Assembly (NCBI GenBank): GCA_021803035.1
Contig: JAJZME010000071.1
Span: forward strand, 1-64,000
From: Acidobacteriota bacterium
GTDB taxonomy: Bacteria; Acidobacteriota; Terriglobia; Terriglobales; Acidobacteriaceae
Length of the DNA stretch: 64,000 nucleotides
Direction of reading: 5' to 3'
Under the pieces are notes generated by a model. That model searched no databases and was not told where the DNA came from. It saw only the letters and a program-made list of their open reading frames with translations. Of this stretch, positions 1 through 6,425 are shown piece by piece. Position 1 is the first letter of the stretch. Each line of letters opens with the position of its first letter. A program made the translations under genes and the position numbers.

Positions 1-42
1 TTGGGAAAGGGCGAGAGGGTTCAAATCCCTCCGCCCCGACCA
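1..42 (+). tRNA. 3' end of a tRNA gene (partial, cut by window edge)
   Basis: The T arm is complete: a 5-bp stem at 15-19 and 27-31 around the loop TTCAAAT, then the acceptor 3' strand CGCCCCG (32-38), discriminator A39 and an encoded CCA (40-42). The 5' half lies outside the window. The acceptor implies a 5' end CGGGGCG, and C at position 1 is typical of tRNA-Pro; the leading TTGGG would then hold anticodon TGG, but the variable loop would be only 3 nt, so the identity is uncertain. Integrase remnants follow directly, so it may be an attachment site or a duplicated 3' end left by integration. Confidence 0.8.
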
Positions 43-182
43 TGGAAGATAAAAGACTTACATTCGATTTCATCTTTCACGGGCGCAGGATCGATCCCGT
101 GCGCGCCGAGGTAGAAGGCGGTGGCTTCGATCGAACGGGGTTTCCCCGCGATCTGCGTCATGGTGTGTCGTTCGGTAGACAT
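21..182 (-). CDS. Small protein of unknown function (53 aa) at tRNA boundary
   Basis: A short frame begins MSTERHTMTQIAG and is preceded by a strong ribosome-binding site (AAGGAGA, 7 nt before the ATG). It reads into the 3' end of the neighbouring tRNA and stops at 21-23, so its last codons overlap the T arm. I do not recognise the family. The strong RBS and the position next to a second small gene with an equally strong RBS suggest two cargo genes of an old integrated element, with the 3' end of this one possibly altered by the integration junction. Confidence 0.45.
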   Translation of the reverse strand: MSTERHTMTQIAGKPRSIEATAFYLGAHGIDPAPVKDEIECKSFIFHGRGGGI

Positions 183-234
183 GGCATTTCTCCTTGTATG
201 AAAAGGGAGCTGCCGATGGACAACTCCCTGGTGG

Positions 235-431
235 TTACTTCGCTTCAAGCACCTTGCGCGCCTCTTGCAGCTTTTCGAGTTCGCGCTTCTCGTGGGCAAG
301 GCCTCGCGCATTTCGGCCACGCGTTCTTCCTGCTTCACGATCTGCTCGAGGAATATTTCGACGGGCGTTTTCTTCACCCACGGCTTGCGGCCCGAGGGTT
401 CCGGTGCTGGTGCTGATTTCTGCGGGGCCAT
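235..431 (-). pseudogene. Small coiled-coil protein, frameshifted
   Basis: Starts at the ATG at 431 behind AAGGAGG and encodes MAPQKSAPAPEPSGRKPWV, then a charged helix (VEIFLEQIVKQEERVAEMREA). After MREA the frame shifts at about residue 43. Read in the next frame, the helix continues as LAHEKRELEKLQEARK and ends in LEAK and a TAA at 235-237. The continuation keeps the heptad-like Lys/Glu/Leu pattern, so one small indel broke an intact gene of about 64 codons. Function unknown; probably mobile-element cargo. A sequencing error could give the same picture. Confidence 0.5.
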
Positions 432-453
432 AGCGCCTCCTTGTGCGGTATGG

Positions 454-753
454 GTTTCCGCCGACATCCAGGCGGTCGTCGCTGCCGACTACATCCGCAA
501 CCTTCGGGAGGAGACCAAGAAAGGCCTGTACGGAAGGCTGAAACAGGGCTTCTATCCCCTACGAGCCCCCATCGGCTATAGAGACAACGGCGCCGCGAAG
601 CCGAAAACCATCGACCCCGCGAAAGGACCGCTTGTGCGGAAAGCATTCCATCTCTATACCACCGGCCAGTGGAGCATCCCGACGCTCGTCGAAGAGATGT
701 ATCGGAGGGGACTCAGGAACCATGCGGGCGGCAAGGTCACCCGAAACGGGATG
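454..753 (+). pseudogene. Serine recombinase fragment (recombinase domain only)
   Basis: The frame VSADIQAVVAADYIRNLREE, then KKGLYGRLKQGFYPLRAPIGY, is characteristic of the recombinase domain that follows the catalytic resolvase domain in large serine recombinases. The catalytic N-terminus with its Ser nucleophile is absent, and similarity breaks off after VTRNG, before the zinc-ribbon region. It cannot encode an active enzyme. It lies between a tRNA end and other broken mobile genes, so it is best read as debris of an integrated element. The upstream part of the open frame (from 265) is antisense to the small coiled-coil gene and is not included. Confidence 0.75.
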
Positions 754-819
754 CACAGCCAACCGCAAATCCTGGCGATATCGTTGTTGCCATCATTGAT
801 GGCGAGGCAACTGTGAAAT

Positions 820-1131
820 GGCTTGGTTATTAACATCCTATGGCCCAAAACCGATAACGATTCATATAAAGGCGAGCTAAGTGCGGCGGTGGAAGGCGAG
901 AGCCCGAACAACCTGTCACCTATCATTAAGTACAGTTTTAATGATGGGGCAACCGTACTTTGGATGGGCGATCTGGAATCTGACTTTATGGAAGAAATCG
1001 AAGACGAAGTTGTATGGCCGCGCATTGACATCCTTTTTGCGCCGCATCACGGAAGAGATAGCGGCAAGATCCCTGAGAGTATTTTGAACAAGCTTGAGCC
1101 TCTTGCAAAATTCCTACGGTCATTTGATTGA
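820..1131 (+). pseudogene. Metallo-beta-lactamase-fold hydrolase, C-terminal fragment
   Basis: The frame contains LWMGDLESDF and IDILFAPHHGRDSGKIP, which resemble the last metal-binding strands of ComEC/Rec2-type metallo-beta-lactamase domains (a GD then an H-H-G motif). The N-terminal HxHxDH motif is missing because an in-frame stop lies at 814-816. After KLEP the sequence stops resembling the family and ends at a TGA. The region is visibly less GC-rich than its surroundings, consistent with recent acquisition. Such proteins occur in defence or mobile contexts, but the fragment is too short to assign a role. Confidence 0.55.
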
Positions 1132-1182
1132 GCTGATAGGGGCGGGATCGTCTGCTTTAGAATCGGTTTTCCAGCACCTATT

Positions 1183-1869
1183 CTTTGGCGGAGCGATCCC
1201 ACCCTATGCAGTTCAGCGTTTGTTTTGGACGCTGCAACCGGAATTCGGTACAGCGAGATTGCTGGGCTCCAGTGGAGAGATGTGGATTGGAAAAACGAGT
1301 GTATCCGCATCGAACGGCGTTGGATTCGAGGTGACGTGCATAAGCCCAAGACAGACGCATCCAAAGCTCCGGTCGCAATGTCTCCGGTGCTCGCTGCTTA
1401 TCTGTTGGCTTGGCGTAAGGAGACAATGTACGGCAAGGACACGGACTGGATATTCGCCAGTAGCCGCACCAAGGGGACGACGCCGCGGGTCGGAAACATG
1501 CTGGTCCGGAGCTTTCTGTATCCGGCCGCCGTTAAAGCGGGCGTTCTCACAACCACCAACGTCAAAGTGATGAGGACGAAGAAGAAGAAAGGAAAAAAGG
1601 TTGCGGTTGAAGTTGAAGTACCCATCTACTTCGACAGGAAGGGCAACCGGGTGAAACGATTCGGATTTCACCAGTTCCGCCACAGCTTGTCGAGCTTCTT
1701 GACGACGAAGAAAAAGGTCGACCCCAAAACGGCGCAGACCGCGCTCCGCCAAAGCAACGCAGCGTTCACCTTGGACAAGTACACGCAAACCGACAACGAG
1801 GAGCTTCTGGCGGCGCAGAACCTGATGCTGGATGCAATCTTTAAGACTGTGCCCCAAGCGGTCCAGTAG
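1183..1869 (+). pseudogene. Tyrosine recombinase/integrase, catalytic domain, 5'-truncated
   Basis: The frame holds the integrase catalytic domain: the first Arg in AATGIRYSEIAGL, a central basic segment KTDASKAPV, the HxxR motif in FHQFRHSLSSF and the C-terminal Tyr in TLDKYTQ. The N-terminal core-binding and arm-binding domains are missing; similarity starts at about SDPTLC with no start codon or RBS. About 229 codons remain of a usual 350-400. The 3' end lies 62 bp from the 3' end of tRNA-Val, the normal arrangement for an integrase that used a tRNA gene as its target. Probably inactive. Confidence 0.75.
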
Positions 1870-1871
1870 CT

Positions 1872-1893
1872 TTGGGTGAAACCTTGGGTGAAA
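1872..1893 (+). repeat. Tandem TTGGGTGAAA pair after the integrase
   Basis: TTGGGTGAAA occurs at 1872-1881 and again at 1884-1893, a 12-nt period, just after the integrase stop. A near copy of the pair lies at 5457-5480. Short tandem repeats in this position can be arm-type integrase sites; that is inference. Confidence 0.4.
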
Positions 1894-1931
1894 TCGGATG
1901 GATGCGGAAGCCGTAAGTTATTGAAAAATAA

Positions 1932-2008
1932 TGGTAGGCACGATTGGATTCGAACCAACGACCTCTTCCGTGTCAAGGAAGCGCTCTAACCAACTGAGCT
2001 ACGCGCCT
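1932..2008 (-). tRNA. tRNA-Val (anticodon GAC)
   Basis: Read on the minus strand the gene starts AGGCGCG, has the D-arm GCTCAGTTGGTTAGAGC, an anticodon loop TTGACAC with anticodon GAC (complement at 1972-1974), a T-arm with loop TTCGAAT, and an encoded CCA at the 3' end (1932-1934). The acceptor stem pairs over 7 bp with one G-T wobble. The structure looks fully intact. Its 3' end faces the integrase remnant, so it is the likely insertion target of the upstream element. Confidence 0.95.
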
Positions 2009-2103
2009 GCTAGGCAGCCTCAGCTAGTTTAACAGGACGGGCGAGGCAGGAAAAGGACAAGCGGCATGGACGGGTGGTGCGGTACCATTCTCTTGAATCA
2101 GCC

Positions 2104-2700
2104 ATGCACCAGGATTCGACCACGTCACTAAGGCTGTTCCGCACAGCGCCCAACCTCCTGACGCTCTTGCGCATCTGTATGGCGCCGTTTCTTGTTGTCG
2201 CCATCCTGCAAAGCGACTTCGTGCTGGCCTTCGGGTTGTTTGTAGCCGCAGGGCTGACCGATGCTCTGGACGGCGCCTTGGCGCGCATCCTGAAGCAGCG
2301 GTCCAGGCTGGGCCAGTACCTGGATCCGGTGGCCGACAAGCTGCTGTTGAGCACCCTGTTTCTGGTGCTCATGAACAAGGGCTTGATTCCGGCGACCGTC
2401 ACCGTGCTGGTTTTCGGCAGGGACGTGGGAATCCTGCTCGTTGCGGCCATTTTGTATGCGGCAGTGGGCCGGCGTGAGTTCAACCCGAGCCTCTTTGGCA
2501 AGGCCAATACGCTGGTTCAAATCAGCGCCGTGGCCGCGGTGTTGCTGAATCAGGTGGTCGCGGTTCGTTGGGTCGCGATCCTGCGCACAGGCGCGCTTGA
2601 CGCCACCATCGTGCTGACCGTGGCCTCCGGTTTGCACTATGCATGGACGGCGTCGCACCGGGTTGGCAGTGCGACCTCCGGGAATCAAGCCGCGAAGTAA
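2104..2700 (+). CDS. pgsA: CDP-alcohol phosphatidyltransferase (phosphatidylglycerophosphate synthase type)
   Basis: An integral membrane enzyme of 198 aa that would transfer a phosphatidyl group from CDP-diacylglycerol to an alcohol, most likely glycerol 3-phosphate, for phosphatidylglycerol and cardiolipin synthesis. The full CDP-alcohol phosphotransferase signature is present: D53, D56-G57, A60-R61, G70, D74 and D78, with the eight-residue spacer between AR and G. About five hydrophobic segments follow the usual pattern. The ATG at 2104 puts the N-terminus 13 residues before the first helix; a GTG at 2074 would add ten residues. No clear RBS precedes either. The acceptor alcohol is inferred from family frequency, not seen. 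Confidence 0.8.
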   Translation: MHQDSTTSLRLFRTAPNLLTLLRICMAPFLVVAILQSDFVLAFGLFVAAGLTDALDGALARILKQRSRLGQYLDPVADKLLLSTLFLVLMNKGLIPATVTVLVFGRDVGILLVAAILYAAVGRREFNPSLFGKANTLVQISAVAAVLLNQVVAVRWVAILRTGALDATIVLTVASGLHYAWTASHRVGSATSGNQAAK

Positions 2701-2732
2701 TCTAACGGTCCAGCGCTTCCCAAAGCGATCGA

Positions 2733-2897
2733 TCAGGCGTCGTCCGAAGTTATCTCTGTCTCGGCGGTGTCTTCGATTTCCATGTCGCGGAATTCCTCGG
2801 AATCAAAAACTTCGCCACACTCCAGGCACTCAACGTACTCGGTGTCGTCGTGCCGGGAGACGATTCGAACTCGGGGGTGTCTGCAGGCGTTTGCCAT
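2733..2897 (-). CDS. Small zinc-ribbon-like acidic protein (54 aa)
   Basis: The 54-aa frame starts MANACRHPRVRIVSRHDD and carries a CLEC knuckle followed by GEVFDSEEFRD, then an acidic tail. The early Cys-x-His and the CxxC could bind one zinc ion, as in zinc-ribbon-like adaptors. There is a second ATG directly upstream (2898-2900), and no good RBS. It points away from pgsA and lies convergent to it with a 32-bp gap. I do not know its function. Codon use and the conserved look of the metal knuckle argue that it is a real gene rather than a chance frame. Confidence 0.6.
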   Translation of the reverse strand: MANACRHPRVRIVSRHDDTEYVECLECGEVFDSEEFRDMEIEDTAETEITSDDA

Positions 2898-2900
2898 CAT

Positions 2901-3082
2901 GCGCCGTATTCACTTGGAGCAGTTGCTCTTTTGGCCAGATTGTAGCTTTCTTTTCGGCAATTTGAAACGTGTATTTTTTTAATTCTTCCGCCAGATCAAA
3001 TGGCTTACAAAATCAGAATGGAATTGTCTCCGGCGCATCCTGCCCGGAGTCCAACCCGAGTTGTGGAAAAAGCCCTCGCCGC
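2901..3082. other. Intergenic stretch, no gene seen
   Basis: Between the small zinc-ribbon-like gene and the hairpin upstream of the transporter. It is locally A/T-rich (a T run at 2974-2980) and would contain the promoter of the minus-strand gene, but I see no convincing coding frame or RNA structure. Confidence 0.4.
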
Positions 3083-3113
3083 AAGATGCCTCTCCCAAGG
3101 GCAGAGGCATCTT
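3083..3113. other. Strong hairpin, 11-bp stem
   Basis: AAGATGCCTCT (3083-3093) pairs perfectly with AGAGGCATCTT (3103-3113); the loop CCCAAGGGC can add three more pairs. No T run follows on either strand, so a simple intrinsic terminator is not supported. It lies about 145 bp before the transporter gene and could be a leader structure, or a transcription block between two divergent genes. Confidence 0.55.
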
Positions 3114-3120
3114 CAATGTC

Positions 3121-3133
3121 CATAATCATTATT
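3121..3133. promoter_or_regulatory. Fur-like box upstream of Nramp-type transporter
   Basis: CATAATCATTATT matches the GATAAT-C-ATTATC core of the Fur consensus at 11 central positions, inside a clearly AT-rich 50-bp stretch that also contains ATTAATCAT. It lies 126 bp upstream of a metal-transporter start codon. A Fur-family repressor is a reasonable reader; which member (Fur, Mur, Zur) cannot be told. Confidence 0.4.
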
Positions 3134-3258
3134 AACAATAGTGTATTAATCATGGTTTACAAAATTTTGTGAGTTCAGGTACACTCATTGCAAGGCGCTT
3201 CCCCGCGACGATCGTGGAGTGGGAGTGTTTGTTCAGCGTACGGCTGGCGGCCAACCCA

Positions 3259-4644
3259 ATGAGCATCAGTACACAATCCGAGCGGCCAGGGAGTGCTGTT
3301 GTTACAGATCAAGCCGTAATTACACACGAAGATCTGGACCGCGCAAGAGACCGTGCACGGGTTCGCGCCGCCCGAATGAAGCGTGGATTCGGCTCGCGGA
3401 TCTGGCTGATCTGGCTCCTGATCGGTCCGGGAATTCTGGTCATGCTGGGTGAAAATGATGGCCCCAGCATGTTGTCCTATGCAGCGACTGGGGCCAAGTT
3501 TGGCCTCGGCTTCTTCCTGCCCTTCGTGGTGCTTACGTTTGCGATGGCGTTCGTGGTGCAGGAAATGACCGTGCGCCTGGGCGCGGCTACCCATCGCGGC
3601 CATGCCTCGCTGATCTTCGAACGCTTCGGGCCGTTCTGGGGCTGGTTTGCCATGATCGACCTGGGCATCGGCAACTTTCTTACGCTCATCACCGAGCTGA
3701 TTGCGGTGCGCGCCGGGATGAGCTTTTTCGGCATTCCGCCCTGGATCTCCGTTTTGACGGCACTTGCGGTACTTGGCGCGGTCTTGCTCAGCCACCGCTA
3801 CTGGACATGGGAACGGACCACGCTGCTGGCGGCCGCCTTCAATCTGGTCTTTGTTCCCGTGGCGCTGATGGCGCATCCCGACTGGAGCGCCTTTGGACAT
3901 GCATTTGCCACGTGGCAGCCGGTGCCTTCGCTGGACAAGGATACGGTGCTGATTCTGCTCTCCGACATCGGCGCGACGGTGACGCCGTGGATGTTGTTCT
4001 TCCAGCAGAGCGCCACGGTAGACAAGGGTCTGACTGCGAAAGATATCCATTTTGGCCGCATCGATACGCTGCTGGGCGCGGGCCTGGCAGCGGCGGCCGC
4101 ACTGGGAACTATCGTGGCAACGGCGCCGCTGGCGCATCACATCAGCGCGAGCAGTTTTCAGGCCGCGCAGTTTGCTCAGGCGCTGCAGCCCATCATTGGG
4201 CACTTCGGCGCGGCGCTGTTCGCGTTGGGCATGGTGGAGGCAGGAATTGTTGCGTGCATCACCATCTCCACCTCGTCCGCATATGCCTTCGGCGAAGTGG
4301 CGCGCAAGCCCCACAGCCTGAATCTGCCGGCTAAAGAAGGCAAGTCCTTCTACGCCGTGCTTTACACATGCGCGGCTGCGGCGGGAGCCATCGTGTTGAT
4401 TCCGGGATTGCCGCTGGTCTTCGTGGTGCTGGTGGTGAATGTGATTGCAGTGCTGGCCATGCCGCCGGCGCTGGTCTTCCTGTATCTGCTGGTGAACGAC
4501 AAGGACATCATGGGCGATGTCAAGAGCCCGCGCTGGGCAAATTTGCTGGCCGGCGCGGTTGTGGTGCTTTTGACAGCCGCGGGCGTGCTATACGGTGTCA
4601 GCGTTGTTGCCCCCGGCGCCTTTGCGTGGCTAGGCGGCCACTAA
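3259..4644 (+). CDS. Nramp-family divalent metal transporter, atypical binding site
   Basis: A 461-aa inner-membrane protein with about 11 hydrophobic segments, homologous to Nramp proteins that import Mn2+ or Fe2+ with protons. The two metal-site motifs are not canonical: in helix 1 the usual Asp-Pro-Gly-Asn is Asp67-Gly-Pro-Ser70, and in helix 6 the usual Ala-Met-Pro-His is replaced by the segment DIGATVTPWMLFFQQS (236-251), with no Met-Pro-His. Such changes are known in Nramp-related magnesium transporters, so the ion may be Mg2+ or another hard metal; this is inference. I chose the ATG at 3259; the frame stays open further upstream. A small membrane protein follows in the same transcription unit, and a Fur-like box lies upstream. 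Confidence 0.8.
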   Translation: MSISTQSERPGSAVVTDQAVITHEDLDRARDRARVRAARMKRGFGSRIWLIWLLIGPGILVMLGENDGPSMLSYAATGAKFGLGFFLPFVVLTFAMAFVVQEMTVRLGAATHRGHASLIFERFGPFWGWFAMIDLGIGNFLTLITELIAVRAGMSFFGIPPWISVLTALAVLGAVLLSHRYWTWERTTLLAAAFNLVFVPVALMAHPDWSAFGHAFATWQPVPSLDKDTVLILLSDIGATVTPWMLFFQQSATVDKGLTAKDIHFGRIDTLLGAGLAAAAALGTIVATAPLAHHISASSFQAAQFAQALQPIIGHFGAALFALGMVEAGIVACITISTSSAYAFGEVARKPHSLNLPAKEGKSFYAVLYTCAAAAGAIVLIPGLPLVFVVLVVNVIAVLAMPPALVFLYLLVNDKDIMGDVKSPRWANLLAGAVVVLLTAAGVLYGVSVVAPGAFAWLGGH

Positions 4645-4667
4645 ATTCAAAGGAAAGGTGCGGAGCG

Positions 4668-4874
4668 GTGAGCGAAAAATACGAGCACGTGGGCGAAGCC
4701 GAAGAAGGGTTTGTGCTGTCGGCGCTGGAACCAGATCAACTGGTGCGCGCCGCCAACAAAGCAATGCCGCGCCGGCAACTGCGTGGAGGCGAACTCGCAC
4801 TTTTGTGGGCGCTACGCGTATACGTGGTTTTTATGCTGATGGTGGTCTTTTGGCAGGCATGGACAACACGATAG
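4668..4874 (+). CDS. Small single-pass membrane protein (68 aa) downstream of Nramp
   Basis: GTG-initiated frame, 23 bp after the transporter stop, with AGGAAAGG about 10 nt upstream. The first 43 residues are polar and acidic (VSEKYEHVGEAEEG); the end is one hydrophobic helix, LWALRVYVVFMLMVVFWQAW, closing with TTR. The spacing implies co-transcription with the transporter, so it may be an accessory subunit or regulator of it. I do not recognise a named family. Confidence 0.55.
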   Translation: MSEKYEHVGEAEEGFVLSALEPDQLVRAANKAMPRRQLRGGELALLWALRVYVVFMLMVVFWQAWTTR

Positions 4875-5080
4875 CCTGCAATGGACGGCTTCCCGAACTC
4901 GAATAAGACTACCTGACGTGGTCCGCTGCACATTTGCGCGTAAACCAGCTCTCAGCTTTTGCTATCCGTTTGCATGGCGGGCGAACAGGCCTCTGGTTGA
5001 TTCCCGGAGGTTCCGGAGCGCGAGGCTTTGGAAAGCGAATCATCGATCCCCAGGACAGCAAATCGCTCCGGAGTCCATGT
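4875..5080. other. Intergenic stretch, no gene seen
   Basis: About 200 bp between the small membrane gene and family-1 repeat copy A. No convincing coding frame, RNA or terminator is visible. Confidence 0.4.
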
Positions 5081-5450
5081 GTCGCAATATGGGATGCGTG
5101 GAGATGTGGATCGGCAATTTTCGGCGGCAATAAATTGCCTGCAAGAAATCTGTGGAAAAGAAAAATATTTAGAGGGGGGGTGGTATGCAGTCACTCGGGG
5201 TTGGGGCCTGCGGAGCGCACTCTCCACTCTCTCAGCGCCGGCCAGGTTCCAGGTGGTGACAGGATGCCCGGCGGGGATGGGCGCGCGTGATGGGTCTTCG
5301 GAAGCGGAAGGGATTGACTCAGCCATGATTGTGTTCTCCTTGGGCAGGCGCGTGGAAGCGGCCATGTTTTTATTGTGGGCGAAGACACGGAAATTAACTG
5401 CAAATGTAAGTTGATGAATTCGCAGAGGGTTGTCGCGTACGGGGCTTGAC
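5081..5450 (-). repeat. Dispersed repeat family 1, copy A
   Basis: Read on the minus strand the copy starts GTCAAGCCCCG (5440-5450), passes a TTTGCAGTTAATTTCCG block, then AAGGAGAACACAATCATG opening a short frame at 5326, and ends after a CCCCC-TCTAAATATTTTTC tract with TTGCAGGCAATTT. The same order occurs in copies at 18922-19280 and 27990-28268. The frame in this copy begins MAESIPSASEDPSRAPIP and continues HPVTTWNLAGAERVESALRR; unlike copy B it lacks an early stop and runs on to 4952. No transposase or long terminal inverted repeat is visible. Confidence 0.75.
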
Positions 5451-5823
5451 ATTGCATTGGGGTGAACGCCTTGGGTGAAAGGAATTGTACCCCTCGCTAC
5501 AGTATGCGCAAGGCGGACAGTCAATGACGATGGTGGTGGAATCAGGAGGGAAGAACATGGTGGGGTACGCCGACTGTTGGTCAAGCCATCCATGCCGCCC
5601 GCCAGCGGTCAGCCCTCCTACCCTTCACTAGAAAGAAGCGGGGGGCATTCACGATGGCGTGAGAATAAAGTGAAGTAAGGCTGCGCCAGCCGCCATCCGT
5701 TGTGGTGGTGGAGCGGACAGGGGAAAAACCTGGGTCGGCCCCCGGATTCAAACACAGACTTCCAGCCCTGGAAGTTCAGGCTCCTATTGCATCATCCCTG
5801 CTTATGTCCCTCTATTCGGTAAC
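5451..5823. other. Intergenic stretch before the isc promoter
   Basis: Contains the second TTGGGTGAAA-like pair (5457-5466 and 5471-5480) and a degenerate tRNA-like patch at 5741-5810 that does not fold properly. No gene is supported. It may be scar tissue from the same kind of integration seen at 1-1931. Confidence 0.4.
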
Positions 5824-5849
5824 TCAGCCAGCCAGGCAGTCAGTCAGTC
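5824..5849 (+). repeat. Tandem 4-nt repeat (CAGN)6 next to the isc promoter
   Basis: Six tandem tetramers, CAGC twice, CAGG once and CAGT three times, end one base before the -35 element of the isc promoter. Short tandem repeats beside a promoter can vary in copy number and alter transcription, or bind a factor; neither is shown. Confidence 0.6.
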
Positions 5850-5905
5850 TTGAATAGCGGACGGAATTGGTCGTATACTAAACGCGGACCTAACCAGTCG
5901 GATAT
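5850..5905 (+). promoter_or_regulatory. isc operon promoter with IscR-like box
   Basis: TTGAAT (5850-5855) and TATACT (5874-5879) are spaced by 18 bp, a good sigma-70-type promoter. Transcription would start near 5886, giving a leader of only about 23 nt with no RBS before the iscR ATG. The 25-bp stretch 5881-5905 resembles the E. coli type-1 IscR site: its right half AGTCGGATAT fits AGTCRRSTAT at nine of ten positions, and the left half keeps the GAC core. A box over the start site fits autorepression by holo-IscR. Confidence 0.6.
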
Positions 5906-5908
5906 TCA

Positions 5909-6367
5909 ATGCTTAAGCTCACCAAGAAAGCAGATTACGGGCTAATGGCGCTCAAATTCCTCGCCGAACACCCGGAGACTCCCGCGTTCAGCGCCAAGGA
6001 TTTAGCGGATGCTTACGGGATTCCGGCGCAATTGCTGGCCAAGATTCTCCAACGGCTGACAAAAACCGGCCTGCTGCGTTCCCATGCCGGCATGAATGGC
6101 GGCTATGCGCTGGCGCGGGAAGCCCGCACTATCTCGGCCTACGAAGTAATTCACTCCATCGACGGACCTTTTTTTATTACCTCGTGCACCAAGGGGGCAA
6201 AATCGTGCGAACTGACCCCGAATTGCACCATCAAAGAACCTTTGGCAAGGGTGAACGAAACCATTGCCGGGGTTCTGAAGAGCATCAGCATTCAAGATCT
6301 GGCCGAGCATGAGCCTGCGGCGGCAAAGCCCGCAGAGGCGCACAAACTGGTGGCATTGACGCCGTAG
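5909..6367 (+). CDS. iscR: IscR-type Rrf2-family Fe-S regulator
   Basis: A 152-aa transcription factor that senses iron-sulfur status and controls the operon it heads. The N-terminal winged helix starts MLKLTKKADYGLMAL and includes GIPAQLLAKILQRLTKTGLL and the wing GGYALAR. Three cysteines, C93, C100 and C106, match the cluster-ligating C-x5-C-x5-C of E. coli IscR with one extra residue in the first gap. It is first in an eight-gene isc operon and 58 bp before iscS. The likely IscR box directly upstream supports autoregulation. NsrR, the nitric-oxide sensor of the same family, is the alternative, but the operon context favours IscR. Confidence 0.85.
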   Translation: MLKLTKKADYGLMALKFLAEHPETPAFSAKDLADAYGIPAQLLAKILQRLTKTGLLRSHAGMNGGYALAREARTISAYEVIHSIDGPFFITSCTKGAKSCELTPNCTIKEPLARVNETIAGVLKSISIQDLAEHEPAAAKPAEAHKLVALTP

Positions 6368-6425
6368 TGTATTCCCCTCCGCATGAATGCGGAACTGCAA
6401 AAAAACAGAGGACGGAGACCCAAGG

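Noticed and set aside
5741-5810. tRNA-like sequence on the minus strand with a GGATTCAAAC T-loop-like stretch
   Set aside because: The putative anticodon arm has a 6-bp stem with a 6-nt loop, and acceptor and D arms do not pair. At most it is a decayed tRNA remnant.
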